Source of the DNA: Bacillus pseudomycoides DSM 12442
GTDB taxonomy: Bacteria; Bacillota; Bacilli; Bacillales; Bacillaceae_G
Direction: 5' to 3'
DNA: 64,000 nucleotides
Assembly: GCF_000161455.1 (NCBI RefSeq)
Contig: NZ_CM000745.1
Span: 669,724 to 733,723 of the forward strand
Both the position numbers and the translations under genes were made by a program. The notes beneath the pieces were generated by a model. That model was not told the origin of the DNA and searched no databases. It was given only the letters and a program-made list of their open reading frames with translations. Shown piece after piece: positions 8,479-17,541 of the stretch (position 1 is the stretch's first letter; each line of letters begins with the position of its first letter).

Positions 8479-9075
8479 TTAATTTGTCTTTTTTTCTTTC
8501 ACAGACTGTATTAATTTCATCATTTCAGCTCTTATATCTTCTTTCTTCACGTTTAATTTTTCTGCGATTTGTTTAATATGCATGCCATCTTTTTTCATTT
8601 TTAATACGTCATTGAATGGTGTATTGCTTTTTTGTGCAATGATGGTTAAAACTGTAAGGTGATGCAAACGAATATTATTATCTTTCATTATTTTCTGCAT
8701 TTGTTCTGGTGTGGAGTTTTGCATTTCGGCTACTTTTTGCAGTAGTGCTTGCTTCATTTCTTTACTCATATGATGTTTATGCAGTTTCTTTGGATCCACG
8801 CCAAAATGCTTTGCTGTTTCTTTCCAAGATTTATTTTGTTTATAGTACGATAAAACATCTTTAATATCTTTTTTGCTAATCTTTGCAATGTGTGCTGCTT
8901 TCAAAATTTCATGCTTGTTGTATCCTTGTTTTTCTAACGACTGGATTTGTTCTTCTGAGATTAACTTATGATGATGCACCGCAACTTCTTTTTGCGAGGC
9001 AGCTGCAGCTGGGAAGACAGATACTCCACATAGCAGTGCTACCATAGTCATACTTAATACAATTTTTTTGTACAT
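8479..9075 (-). CDS. Secreted helical protein with HTH-like repeats, unknown function
   Basis: 198 residues from the ATG at 9075 (TAGGAGGAATTGGT upstream; the upstream in-frame ATG at 9117 has no ribosome binding site). A Sec signal peptide (hydrophobic about 5-23, then AAAASQ) predicts export. The mature part has three or four repeated helical units of the type HKHEILKAAHIAKISKKDI, SWKETAKHFGVDPKKL and GMHIKQIAEKLNVKKEDI, which look like helix-turn-helix modules. An exported protein with HTH-like repeats is unusual, so DNA binding should not be assumed. I do not recognise a named family. Confidence 0.65.
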   Translation of the reverse strand: MYKKIVLSMTMVALLCGVSVFPAAAASQKEVAVHHHKLISEEQIQSLEKQGYNKHEILKAAHIAKISKKDIKDVLSYYKQNKSWKETAKHFGVDPKKLHKHHMSKEMKQALLQKVAEMQNSTPEQMQKIMKDNNIRLHHLTVLTIIAQKSNTPFNDVLKMKKDGMHIKQIAEKLNVKKEDIRAEMMKLIQSVKEKKTN

Positions 9076-9304
9076 ACCAATTCCTCCTAATTGAATGAAA
9101 TGGAAAACTTTACACATAGCATGTCCGTAAGTTGTGAAAAACTTGTGAACATTTCAAGTTTTTTTCGCAATGTAACAAAAAAAATTTATTAGTTTCACAA
9201 CATAAAACATTGATTAATGGTAGAAAACTGCGTTATAATCGAAATTGAAAATCAATATCAATAACAAACTTATACATATAGATGAGAATAAGGGAGAGAA
9301 ACAT

Positions 9305-9865
9305 ATGACTACATATACTTCCATTGCAAATATCATTAAAGAAAGACGTTCGATTCGTACATTTACAGATAGAGAAGTAGAAAAAGAATTATTAATTGAA
9401 TTATTAAAGGATGCAACGTGGGCACCAAACCATCAGCATCGTGAGCCATGGAAATGTAAATTATATATTGGTGAAGGACGTAAAACATTAGTAGATGCTG
9501 TATTAAATTCTTTTACAGAAGAAGAAAGAACAAAACGAGGTAAAATTTTATCCGATCGTTTTCTAAGTACACCAGCTCAAATCATTGTGTATATGGATGA
9601 AGATCCACGTCAAATCCAGCGAGATGAAGACTACGCAGCAGTATGTGCATTTATGCAAAACTTTCAGTTACTCGCTTGGGAACGTGGACTAGGCTGTGTT
9701 TGGAAATCAGGCGGATTGAATTATAATCCTTTATTTATAGAAGGAATTGGATTAACAAAAGGACAACGCATTGTTGGAATCCTTCATATTGGTTATTTCG
9801 ATAAGAAGCCAGAAGGAAAAGAGCGCACGCCGATTATGGAGAAGCTTGAAGTTATTGAGGGTTAA
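9305..9865 (+). CDS. Nitroreductase family protein
   Basis: 186 residues from the ATG at 9305, preceded by AAGGGAGAG. An in-frame ATG at 9245 lacks a ribosome binding site. The N-terminal IIKERRSIRTFTDREV and the APNHQHREPW region match FMN-dependent nitroreductases, and GLGCVWKSG is the usual C-terminal block. The family uses NAD(P)H to reduce nitro, quinone or flavin substrates as a cytoplasmic dimer. The true substrate is unknown. Confidence 0.9.
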   Translation: MTTYTSIANIIKERRSIRTFTDREVEKELLIELLKDATWAPNHQHREPWKCKLYIGEGRKTLVDAVLNSFTEEERTKRGKILSDRFLSTPAQIIVYMDEDPRQIQRDEDYAAVCAFMQNFQLLAWERGLGCVWKSGGLNYNPLFIEGIGLTKGQRIVGILHIGYFDKKPEGKERTPIMEKLEVIEG

Positions 9866-9867
9866 TA

Positions 9868-9906
9868 GGAAAGGCATTCTTGTTTGGTACAAGAATGCCT
9901 TTTTAT
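9868..9906. terminator. Bidirectional terminator
   Basis: 14-bp perfect stem AAAGGCATTCTTGT/ACAAGAATGCCTTT with T-tracts on both strands, between convergent genes. Confidence 0.9.
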
Positions 9907-9907
9907 T

Positions 9908-10366
9908 TTAGTTCTCTTTTGTAATTGAATTGTTTTGTAACTGAGGACATTTTTCTTGTAATAGTGCTATAAATGCATCTTCATTTTGAGGTGAAAGTTT
10001 TACACTGCTAAAAAACTTCTTTTTAGGATAGTGAATTTCGATACCTTCTAGAGATGCGGATAGGCGAAATCCCATAAGCATATCATTCGTCTTATTGACT
10101 CTTATAATATCTTCGTAAGGAATATTACATCGAAAAGGACCGCAACGTGCATAGAGGGTCTTCTCTCTAATTTCATATCGAATATCAAACATGATCCAAA
10201 ACCAAAAGACATTAAAAACTGCAATAAAGGAAAGAAAAATAATAAAATCAACGGAAGTTAACGTAGGATCTAGCCATAGTGGGAGTGCTAAAAGTAGATT
10301 TGGTAATAGGCCTAAGCCAAAAACTATGTATAGAAATCCTCGATCACGGTGAACAGTCCACTTCAT
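9908..10366 (-). CDS. PH-domain (YyaB-like) membrane protein
   Basis: 152 residues with two N-terminal membrane segments (about 10-30 and 38-58), then a small cytoplasmic beta-rich domain (YEIREKTLYARCGPF, IPYEDIIRVNKT) typical of bacterial PH-like YyaB proteins. The ribosome binding site is AAGGAG. The function is not known. It is a single gene converging on the nitroreductase gene. Confidence 0.75.
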   Translation of the reverse strand: MKWTVHRDRGFLYIVFGLGLLPNLLLALPLWLDPTLTSVDFIIFLSFIAVFNVFWFWIMFDIRYEIREKTLYARCGPFRCNIPYEDIIRVNKTNDMLMGFRLSASLEGIEIHYPKKKFFSSVKLSPQNEDAFIALLQEKCPQLQNNSITKEN

Positions 10367-10506
10367 ATAATCGACTCCTTAGAGCGTAATGCTAAAATTC
10401 CATATATCTCAATTATTCTTTCTGCAAATATAAAATCCTGCATAAAATGTAGAGAAGAAAGGTTCTTCTTATTTGTATAGTATTTTTGTTTTGATGTGTT
10501 TAGTCT

Positions 10507-10535
10507 TCATGAAAGCTTGTTTTCCTTCATACACT
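10507..10535 (+). promoter_or_regulatory. Candidate sigma-E promoter of spoVR
   Basis: CATACACT at 10528-10535 matches the sigma-E -10 consensus; TCATGAA at 10507-10513 is a fair -35 with 14-bp spacing. spoVR is a sigma-E gene in B. subtilis. Confidence 0.65.
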
Positions 10536-10566
10536 TTCTTAAGGGAAAGTGTAAGGAGGGAAAATA

Positions 10567-11985
10567 ATGAGAACTAGTGATGATAAAGCACTACAATATG
10601 CAATCGCTGAAATTACTGAAATTGCAACTGGATTTGGGCTGGATTTTTATCCGATGCGCTATGAAGTATGCCCAGCGGAAATTATTTATACATTTGGTGC
10701 TTATGGCATGCCGACGCGGTTTTCACATTGGAGTTTTGGGAAACAATTCTTCAAAATGAAGCTACATTACGATTTGGGACTTAGTAAAATATATGAGCTT
10801 GTCATCAACTCTGACCCATGTTATGCATTTTTACTCGATACAAATGCATTGATTCAAAATAAATTGATTGTAGCACACGTATTAGCACACTGCGATTTCT
10901 TTAAAAATAATATCCGCTTCTCAAATACAAAGCGCGATATGGTTGAAAGTATGGCAGCGACAGCAGAACGAATTAAAGCATATGAACATAAATATGGAAA
11001 AGAAGAGGTAGAAACGTTTTTAGATGCTGTTTTGGCCATTCAAGAACATATTGATCCATCGCTTATGCGGCCGAAGCTAGCTTGGAGCATAGATGACTTA
11101 GAAGAGGAAGAAGTAGAAAAGAAACGAGTTTCACAGTATGATGATTTGTGGAATTTAGATGATAGAAATAAAAAACGAGAACGACCAAATATGCGGAAGA
11201 AAAAGAAAATCCCGCCGCAGCCAGAGAAAGATTTGCTGCTCTTTATTGAAGAATATAGTAGGGAGCTAGATGAGTGGCAACGCGATATCTTAACAATGAT
11301 GCGAGAAGAAATGTTGTATTTCTGGCCGCAACTAGAAACGAAAATCATGAACGAAGGCTGGGCTTCGTACTGGCATCAACGTATCCTTCGCGAAATGGAC
11401 TTAACATCTGATGAGGCAATTGAATTTGCGAAGCTTAACGCTGGGGTAGTTCAACCATCAAAAACAAGCATTAACCCATACTACCTTGGCATTAAAATGT
11501 TCGAAGATATTGAAGAACGTTATAATAATCCAACTGAAGAAATGAAACGTCGTGGTGTAAAACCTGGATCAGGCCGTGAAAAAATCTTTGAAGTGCGAGA
11601 AATTGAATGGGATGTATCCTTCTTAAGGAATTACTTAAATAAAGAATTGGTTATGAGAGAAGATATGTACTTATTCCAGCGCCAAGGAAAAGAGTATAAG
11701 GTAATTGATAAAGAGTGGGAACATGTTCGTGATCAGCTTGTTAATATGAGAACAAATGGCGGATTTCCATATTTAGTGGTGGAAGATGGGGATTATTTGA
11801 AAAATGGGGAATTATATATTAAGCATTGTTATGAAGGAATTGAGCTTGATTTAAAATACTTAGAGAAAGTACTGCCGTACATTCATCAGTTATGGGGAAG
11901 AACGGTGCATATGGAATCTAATGTTGAGAATAAAGGTGTTGTCTTCTCATATGATGGGAAGATGGTGCATCGGAAATACGTGTAA
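10567..11985 (+). CDS. spoVR: Stage V sporulation protein R
   Basis: 472 residues, full length for the family, with an AAGGAGGG ribosome binding site. Typical SpoVR blocks are visible: [32 protein letters not shown] and [17 protein letters not shown]. SpoVR is needed for normal spore cortex formation in B. subtilis, where it is made in the mother cell; its biochemical activity is not established. A sigma-E-like promoter lies upstream and a strong terminator follows. A decayed copy of its 3' end is found 1.5 kb downstream. Confidence 0.96.
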   Translation: MRTSDDKALQYAIAEITEIATGFGLDFYPMRYEVCPAEIIYTFGAYGMPTRFSHWSFGKQFFKMKLHYDLGLSKIYELVINSDPCYAFLLDTNALIQNKLIVAHVLAHCDFFKNNIRFSNTKRDMVESMAATAERIKAYEHKYGKEEVETFLDAVLAIQEHIDPSLMRPKLAWSIDDLEEEEVEKKRVSQYDDLWNLDDRNKKRERPNMRKKKKIPPQPEKDLLLFIEEYSRELDEWQRDILTMMREEMLYFWPQLETKIMNEGWASYWHQRILREMDLTSDEAIEFAKLNAGVVQPSKTSINPYYLGIKMFEDIEERYNNPTEEMKRRGVKPGSGREKIFEVREIEWDVSFLRNYLNKELVMREDMYLFQRQGKEYKVIDKEWEHVRDQLVNMRTNGGFPYLVVEDGDYLKNGELYIKHCYEGIELDLKYLEKVLPYIHQLWGRTVHMESNVENKGVVFSYDGKMVHRKYV

Positions 11986-12012
11986 AGCCGCTGGGATCAG
12001 CGGCTTTTTTTG
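11985..12012 (+). terminator. spoVR terminator
   Basis: AGCCGCTG/CAGCGGCT stem followed by seven T's. Confidence 0.92.
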
Positions 12013-12145
12013 AATTGGTAATTTAATGAAAAAATCAAATTTATATGTAATAATATTGTTGTCTGTTTAGATGGGGCTTTTTTATTTAAAGGGGAGTTTA
12101 GCGGAGTGAGATATAAAAATTACATAGATGACTGGAGAGGTTCAA

Positions 12146-13408
12146 ATGAGTAAAGTAGGGGTATGTAAGGTGGATATTACACCTCCTTTAGGTATTGATT
12201 TTATTGGATATCATAGGGAAACGGGAATTAGTAATATTGAAGAACGCATTTATGCAACAATATATGTGTTTGAAAATAATCAAACAAAGGCGGTATTTAT
12301 TAGCATTGATAATATAGGAATGCTAATAGAAGATACAATAATCATTCGAGAACAAGTAGCAAATGAGCTGAATGTTTCATTTGAAAACATAACGGTTGTT
12401 TATACTCATACCCATTCTGGTCCCGAAACAGTCGGCAATGATAGTTTAGTAAAGTCTTATAAAACGATTTTAATCACTAATGTAATTAAAGGATCCGTTA
12501 TTGCGAATGATAATATGCAATTATCAGAGGTGGGGTGGAATGTAACTACGGGTGAAATAGGAGTAAATCGAAGAGAAAGAACATCTGACGGAAAAGTAAA
12601 GATGGGTATAAACATAAATGGTGTTGTAGATAAACGAATTGGCGTTTTAGCAATTAGAAACGATAAAACAAAGAACTTAACGGGAATCATTGTCTTTTGC
12701 ACTGCACATCCTAACGTATTAAAGTCAGATAGTGATAGGTTATCAGCAGATTACCCAGGCGTGACAAGGGAGATTCTTGAACGGACGCTTAACTGCCCTG
12801 TAGCAATTGTCCAAGGGGCAGCTGGAAACATTAATGCAAAATATCGTGGTTCAGAGGATGCATTAAAGCAAATGGCTTACATATTGAGTGGAAACGTCCT
12901 AACCATGTTGCCAACAATTACTTATAACCCCATTTCGAAGTTGAAAATTATTTCAACTACACTACAAATGAAATTAAAGGAAATTCCTGAACCTGAAGAG
13001 ATAAAAAGAATGGCACTACTAGCTGAAAAGCAGTGGGGGGTTAATACTGATGACTGGCTTAAAGTCGTTGTAGCTAAGCATAAAGAAAATATTAAACAGT
13101 TAACAATTGATTTGGAAATTCAATTGTTTCGGATCAATGATGGATCATTTTCTGGAATACCGATGGAACCTTTCTCAGAAACAGCTCTAGCTATTAAAGA
13201 AAATCTAAACAATGAACTAGCTTTTTTTGGTGGATATACGAATGGCTATCTTGGTTATTTACCAACAAAAGAGGAATATACATATGGAGGATATGAAGTG
13301 GAATTGAATCCTGTAGTGTATGGACCAACTACAAACTTATTAATGCCACCAGAAGAAAATACTGCTGAGTTGATTGTGAACAGAATTATGGAGCTATACA
13401 ATAAATAA
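12146..13408 (+). CDS. Neutral ceramidase-like hydrolase (N-terminal ceramidase domain)
   Basis: 420 residues from the ATG at 12146 (GGAGAGG upstream; an in-frame ATG at 12128 has none). Motifs of the neutral/alkaline ceramidase N-terminal domain are present: VDITPPLGIDFIGY, YTHTHSGPET with the nucleophile Ser region, CTAHPNV, ADYPG and VQGAAGNINAKY. Metal-binding histidines are retained. There is no signal peptide, and the protein is shorter than true ceramidases (about 650-700), so it lacks the C-terminal domain. The substrate may be another amide. The gene lies between spoVR and a decayed spoVR 3' end, indicating insertion by recombination. Confidence 0.85.
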   Translation: MSKVGVCKVDITPPLGIDFIGYHRETGISNIEERIYATIYVFENNQTKAVFISIDNIGMLIEDTIIIREQVANELNVSFENITVVYTHTHSGPETVGNDSLVKSYKTILITNVIKGSVIANDNMQLSEVGWNVTTGEIGVNRRERTSDGKVKMGININGVVDKRIGVLAIRNDKTKNLTGIIVFCTAHPNVLKSDSDRLSADYPGVTREILERTLNCPVAIVQGAAGNINAKYRGSEDALKQMAYILSGNVLTMLPTITYNPISKLKIISTTLQMKLKEIPEPEEIKRMALLAEKQWGVNTDDWLKVVVAKHKENIKQLTIDLEIQLFRINDGSFSGIPMEPFSETALAIKENLNNELAFFGGYTNGYLGYLPTKEEYTYGGYEVELNPVVYGPTTNLLMPPEENTAELIVNRIMELYNK

Positions 13409-13522
13409 AATAACTTGGGGCTGTAGTGGAATAAAAAAGAGTCTAGTAGCAATAGTAGGAGCTTAGAAATAATCTGAGCTCTTGTTCTATATTTTACTTA
13501 AAATAAATGATGTTATTTCAAA

Positions 13523-13606
13523 CGAATTTGCGAAGCTAAAAGCAAGCGTAGTATGATTTTATGATAGAAATATGTGTGAAGTCGCTGGGAAACCAGTGGC
13601 TTTTTT
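13523..13606 (+). pseudogene. Decayed copy of the spoVR 3' end and terminator
   Basis: GAATTTGCGAAGCT (13524-13537) is identical to an internal spoVR stretch at 11427-11440. The later GAAATATGTGT...CGCTGGG...CCAGTGGCTTTTTT matches the spoVR stop and terminator (GAAATACGTGT...CGCTGGG...CAGCGGCTTTTTT). The middle is deleted. The terminator hairpin here (13581-13600) is still functional-looking. Confidence 0.75.
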
Positions 13607-13681
13607 CATACCAAGCTTGTTTCAATTTTGCGAACAAGTATAAAGTTTGAGCTTTATATATTGTCATTATATTTTTTTGTG

Positions 13682-13710
13682 TTTATTATATACCTATACG
13701 GGTATATGTA
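13682..13710 (+). promoter_or_regulatory. CstR-type operator 1 in the CoADR-rhodanese promoter
   Basis: ATACCTATACGGGTAT at 13690-13705 fits the consensus ATACCY-N4-RGGTAT of the four copies here. It lies between a TTTATT -35 (13682) and a TATGTA -10 (13705) spaced 17 bp, so a bound repressor would block RNA polymerase. Confidence 0.8.
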
Positions 13711-13790
13711 ATTTAATGTCCTGTATATTTATATGTAGTAAGTAAAAAGAAGAAAAGTTAAATGAAAATAATCGTGGAGGTTATGAAAAG

Positions 13791-15455
13791 ATGAGCAAAA
13801 AAATTGTTGTAGTCGGTGGAGTTGCAGGAGGAGCATCAGTAGCAGCACGTCTTCGTCGTTTAAGTGAAGAGGATGAAATTATTATGTTCGAGCGAGGCGA
13901 ATATATTTCGTTTGCAAACTGTGGGTTACCATATTACATTGGTGGTGTGATTCAAGAGAGACAGAGGTTGTTAGTGCAAACTGTTGAAAAGATGTCAAAG
14001 CGATTTCATTTAGATATTCGTGTTTTAAGTGAAGTGATAAAAATTAATAAGGAAGAAAAAACAATTGTTGTGAAAAATGTAATGACAAATGAAACATACG
14101 AAGAGTCTTATGATATTTTAATTCTTTCACCAGGATCTAAACCAATTGTACCGCCTATTCCAGGAATTGAAACAGCAAAAACGTTGTTTACATTACGAAA
14201 TGTACCAGATACAGATCGCATTAAAGGGTATATTGATGAGAAGAAACCACGTCATGCTACTGTTATTGGGGGAGGATTTATTGGTGTTGAAATGGCAGAA
14301 AACTTGAGAGAAAAAGGAATTGATGTGACGCTTGTTGAGATGGCAAATCAAGTAATGCCGCCAATTGATTATGAAATGGCAGCATATGTACACGAACATA
14401 TGAAAAAGCATGGTGTTCAGCTCATTTTAGAAGATGGAGTAGATACTTTTGAAGAAGGCGGAGCAGTCGTACGCTTAAAAAGTGGTTCGAAAATCAATAC
14501 TGATATGGTAATTCTGTCTATCGGTGTCCAGCCAGAGAGTAGCTTGGCAAAAGAAGCAGGACTAGAACTTGGAGTACGCGGGACAATTAAAGTAAATGAA
14601 AAACTACAAACGTCTGATTCATCTATTTATGCCATTGGTGATGCGATTGAAGTAAAAGATTTTGTAACAGAAACAGAGACAATGATTCCATTAGCATGGC
14701 CAGCAAATCGGCAAGGTCGTCTATTAGCGGATATCATTCATGGGCATACAGAGTCTGTATACAAAGGGACGATGGGAACATCAATTGCAAAAGTATTTGA
14801 ATTAACGGTTGCTTCAACAGGAGTAAATGAAAAGGTATTGCAGCGTTTAAATATACCCTATGAGGTAGTGCATGTACAGGCGAATTCTCATGCGGGTTAT
14901 TATCCAAATGCATATCCAATTTTATTAAAATTGCTTTTTAATAAAGAATCAGGAGAAATCTATGGTGCACAAGCTGTTGGGCGTGACGGTGTAGATAAAC
15001 GAATTGATGTAATTGCGACGGCAATGAAAGCTAAGCTAAAGGTAATGGATTTACCAGATTTAGAATTAGCATACGCACCGCCGTATTCTTCTGCAAAAGA
15101 CCCAGTAAACATGGTGGGGTATGTTGCAAGTAATATGATTGAAGGGCTTGTAGATACAGTGCAGTGGCATGAAATTAATCATATTGCCCAAAAAGGTGGA
15201 TATTTAATTGATGTTCGTGAACCAAATGAATTGAAACAAGGGATGATTAAGGGATCAGTTAATATTCCATTAGATGAATTACGTGAAAGATTGGATGAAA
15301 TTCCAGTAAATGAAGAAATATATATTACATGCCAGCTAGGTATGAGAGGCTATGTTGCTGCACGTATGTTAATGGAAAAAGGATATAAGGTGAAGAATGT
15401 AGATGGTGGTTTTAAATTGTATGCAACTGCTTTACCAAACTGCATTGTATATTAA
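13791..15455 (+). CDS. cdr: CoA-disulfide reductase / NADH-dependent persulfide reductase with C-terminal rhodanese domain
   Basis: 554 residues. The N-terminal FAD/NAD(P)-dependent disulfide reductase part has GGVAGGASVAARLRR (FAD), the single redox Cys 44 in FANCGLPYYIGG and a second nucleotide motif IGGGFIGVEMAE. The last ~100 residues are a rhodanese domain with active-site Cys 514 in TCQLGMRG. This CoADR-RHD architecture reduces CoA disulfide or CoA persulfide; the rhodanese part carries the sulfane sulfur. It is the first gene of a reactive-sulfur block, with a CstR-type operator in its promoter and cstR next. Confidence 0.94.
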   Translation: MSKKIVVVGGVAGGASVAARLRRLSEEDEIIMFERGEYISFANCGLPYYIGGVIQERQRLLVQTVEKMSKRFHLDIRVLSEVIKINKEEKTIVVKNVMTNETYEESYDILILSPGSKPIVPPIPGIETAKTLFTLRNVPDTDRIKGYIDEKKPRHATVIGGGFIGVEMAENLREKGIDVTLVEMANQVMPPIDYEMAAYVHEHMKKHGVQLILEDGVDTFEEGGAVVRLKSGSKINTDMVILSIGVQPESSLAKEAGLELGVRGTIKVNEKLQTSDSSIYAIGDAIEVKDFVTETETMIPLAWPANRQGRLLADIIHGHTESVYKGTMGTSIAKVFELTVASTGVNEKVLQRLNIPYEVVHVQANSHAGYYPNAYPILLKLLFNKESGEIYGAQAVGRDGVDKRIDVIATAMKAKLKVMDLPDLELAYAPPYSSAKDPVNMVGYVASNMIEGLVDTVQWHEINHIAQKGGYLIDVREPNELKQGMIKGSVNIPLDELRERLDEIPVNEEIYITCQLGMRGYVAARMLMEKGYKVKNVDGGFKLYATALPNCIVY

Positions 15456-15525
15456 TATATTAGGGGCTGTGGCTAATAATATAAGGTAATATAGTAGGAA
15501 TTAATTTTAAATATAAAAATATGGC

Positions 15526-15554
15526 TTTACAAAATACCCTGAAGGGTATATGAT
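15526..15554 (+). promoter_or_regulatory. cstR promoter with CstR-type operator 2
   Basis: TTTACA (15526-15531) and TATGAT (15549-15554) are separated by 17 bp, and the perfect palindrome ATACCCTGAAGGGTAT (15534-15549) fills that spacer. This implies autoregulation. Confidence 0.85.
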
Positions 15555-15652
15555 GAGGTTGTAAATTCAAGTAAGAATTTTACTACAATCTGGTGCAGTA
15601 GACATTTTTTTTAGATAAAGCATGTCTATTAAAGTATTGAGGTGATAGCACG

Positions 15653-15916
15653 TTGGAATATAATCAAGATATTAAAAATAGGTTGAAGCGAATTGAAGGA
15701 CAAATTCGCGGTGTACTTCGAATGATTGAAGAAGAAAAAGATTGTAAAGAGGTTATTACACAATTAACAGCATCTCGCTCTGCTATGGATCGCACAATTG
15801 GATTAATTGTAGGAACGAACTTGGAAAACTGTTTGCGAGAACAATTTGAAAAAGGCGATACATCAAATGAAGATTTAATTAAAGAGGCTGTACAACTGCT
15901 TGTGAAAAGCAGATAA
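15653..15916 (+). CDS. cstR: CstR-type persulfide-sensing repressor (CsoR family)
   Basis: 87 residues from a TTG start with GAGGTGA eight bases upstream. All-helical CsoR/FrmR family: RLKRIEGQIRGVLRMIEE. The two cysteines fall at residues 31 and 60, exactly where CstR of Staphylococcus aureus has its persulfide-reacting pair. The copper-binding His of true CsoR (two-Cys-one-His set) is replaced by Asn 56 in GTNLENC, arguing against copper sensing. Four palindromes in this block are the obvious targets. Cross-linking of the cysteines by persulfide would release DNA and induce the sulfur genes. Confidence 0.9.
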   Translation: MEYNQDIKNRLKRIEGQIRGVLRMIEEEKDCKEVITQLTASRSAMDRTIGLIVGTNLENCLREQFEKGDTSNEDLIKEAVQLLVKSR

Positions 15917-15960
15917 TCTGTCAAACGAATGTGTTGACAGATTTTAAAAAGCATTTCAAC

Positions 15961-15976
15961 ATACCCGTACAGGTAT
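15961..15976 (+). promoter_or_regulatory. CstR-type operator 3 before the rhodanese-MBL operon
   Basis: ATACCCGTACAGGTAT, followed by TATGTA whose first base is the last base of the palindrome, as at the cstR promoter. The -35 (about 15953) is weaker. Confidence 0.8.
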
Positions 15977-16092
15977 ATGTATATTGAGTGATGTAGTGGT
16001 AAGCTACTACAGAAAAAGAATAAGAAAAAATTTGAGTAGGGCAGTTAACTTTTAATTTTTTTAACAAAATTTATACCATAGGGGGTAAGGTA

Positions 16093-17223
16093 GTGGGTGC
16101 TATAGGATTACAAGCGAAAGATATTGCTGAGAAAGTTTTATTTGGAGAATTATTTATTTTAGATGTTCGTAATGAAGTGGATTATATGGATTGGAAAATT
16201 GAAGGGAAACAAGTTTCTTCTATTAATAAACCATACTTTGATTTGTTAGAAGGCGTAGAAAGCATCTTGGAAGAGTTGCCAAAGGAAAAAGATATTCTTG
16301 TTGTATGTGCGAAAGAAGGCTCTTCCAAGTTTGTTGCTGAGCAACTTATAGAGGCTGGTTTGAAAAATGTTTATTATTTAGCTGGTGGTATGAAAGCTTG
16401 GAGTGAATATGTGAAGCCGATTAAAGTAGGGGATTTAAAAGATGGTGGCAGCGTGTATCAATTTAACCGTCTTGGAAAAGGATGTTTGTCCTATATGGTT
16501 ATTTCAAATGGGGAAGCTGTAGTCATTGATTCTATACGAACAATTGAAGCATATGAGGAGTTTGCAAAAGAACAAGGTGCTATGATTACAAACGTTATGG
16601 ATACACATTTACATGCCGATCATATTTCTGGTGGTCGTAAGTTAGCACAGAAGGTGAAAGGTACGTATTGGTTACCGCCAAAAGATGCTGAAGAAGTTGT
16701 TTTTTCTTATGAGCCACTTGTTGAAGGGATTGTCATTCAGGTGGGAGAAACAAAAATTGCTATTGAGACGATCTATTCACCAGGTCATACAATTGGAAGT
16801 ACATCATTCATTGTAGATGATGTTTATCTTCTATCAGGTGACATTTTATTTGTAGATTCTATTGGTCGTCCGGATCTTGCGGGCAAAGCGGAAGACTGGG
16901 TAAGTGATTTGCGTAACACTTTATATAAACGTTATAAAACATTATCTCAAGATTTGATTGTTTTACCAGCGCATTATTCGAAAGTAAGCGAATTGGATGA
17001 GCAAGGGCGGGTTCGTGCAAAATTGAAAGATCTATTTAAACGAAATGCAGGATTAAATATTGAAGATGAGTTGGAGTTTCGAAAAACAGTTACAGAAAAT
17101 TTACCGCCACAGCCGAATGCATATCAAGATATTCGTCAGACGAATATGGGGAAAATCAATCCAAGTGTAGAAGAAGAGCGTGAAATGGAAATTGGTCCAA
17201 ACCGCTGTGCGGTGCACGATTAA
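16093..17223 (+). CDS. Rhodanese-metallo-beta-lactamase fusion, persulfide dioxygenase-like
   Basis: 376 residues from a GTG start with GGGGGTAAGG upstream. Residues 1-110 form a rhodanese domain with a Cys in VVCAKEGSS (about residue 72). The rest is an MBL-fold domain of the ETHE1/glyoxalase II type with the metal motif [11 protein letters not shown] and further ligands in YSPGHTIGS and PAHYS. Such proteins oxidise persulfide to sulfite using iron and oxygen, or pass sulfur between domains. The operator and cstR context support the sulfur role. The C-terminal GPNRCAVHD adds another Cys. Activity is inferred. Confidence 0.88.
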   Translation: MGAIGLQAKDIAEKVLFGELFILDVRNEVDYMDWKIEGKQVSSINKPYFDLLEGVESILEELPKEKDILVVCAKEGSSKFVAEQLIEAGLKNVYYLAGGMKAWSEYVKPIKVGDLKDGGSVYQFNRLGKGCLSYMVISNGEAVVIDSIRTIEAYEEFAKEQGAMITNVMDTHLHADHISGGRKLAQKVKGTYWLPPKDAEEVVFSYEPLVEGIVIQVGETKIAIETIYSPGHTIGSTSFIVDDVYLLSGDILFVDSIGRPDLAGKAEDWVSDLRNTLYKRYKTLSQDLIVLPAHYSKVSELDEQGRVRAKLKDLFKRNAGLNIEDELEFRKTVTENLPPQPNAYQDIRQTNMGKINPSVEEEREMEIGPNRCAVHD

Positions 17224-17253
17224 TAATAAAAAAATATGTTGGAGGTATAGAAT

Positions 17254-17481
17254 ATGAATGCAAAACAAGTATTAGATGTGAAAGGCTTAGCATGCCCAAT
17301 GCCAATCGTAAGAACAAAAAAAGCTATGGAAGCTTTACAATCTGGAGAAGTGCTAGAGGTTCATTTAACAGATAAAGGTGCAATAAAGGATATTCCAGCT
17401 TGGTCAAAAACAGGTGGACACGAAGTACTACAGCATACGGAAGAAAATGGTGTACTGAAGTTCTGGATTAAAAAGGCGTAA
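17254..17481 (+). CDS. TusA-family sulfur carrier protein
   Basis: 75 residues with the TusA/SirA signature LACPMPIVRTKKAM, the sulfur-carrying Cys being residue 14 in a CPxP motif. It starts 30 bp after the rhodanese-MBL gene with a GGAGGT site and belongs to the same operon. Expected role: cytoplasmic shuttle of persulfide sulfur between the rhodaneses and the DsrE-like protein. Confidence 0.92.
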   Translation: MNAKQVLDVKGLACPMPIVRTKKAMEALQSGEVLEVHLTDKGAIKDIPAWSKTGGHEVLQHTEENGVLKFWIKKA

Positions 17482-17541
17482 AACAAAAAGACCTGCTCTA
17501 CGGATACGAATTGTATAGAGAAAGATTGGAGGAGATGGTGT

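Noticed and set aside
15653..15916. Copper repressor CsoR
   Set aside because: The copper-ligand His is Asn 56 and the neighbours are sulfur, not copper, genes.
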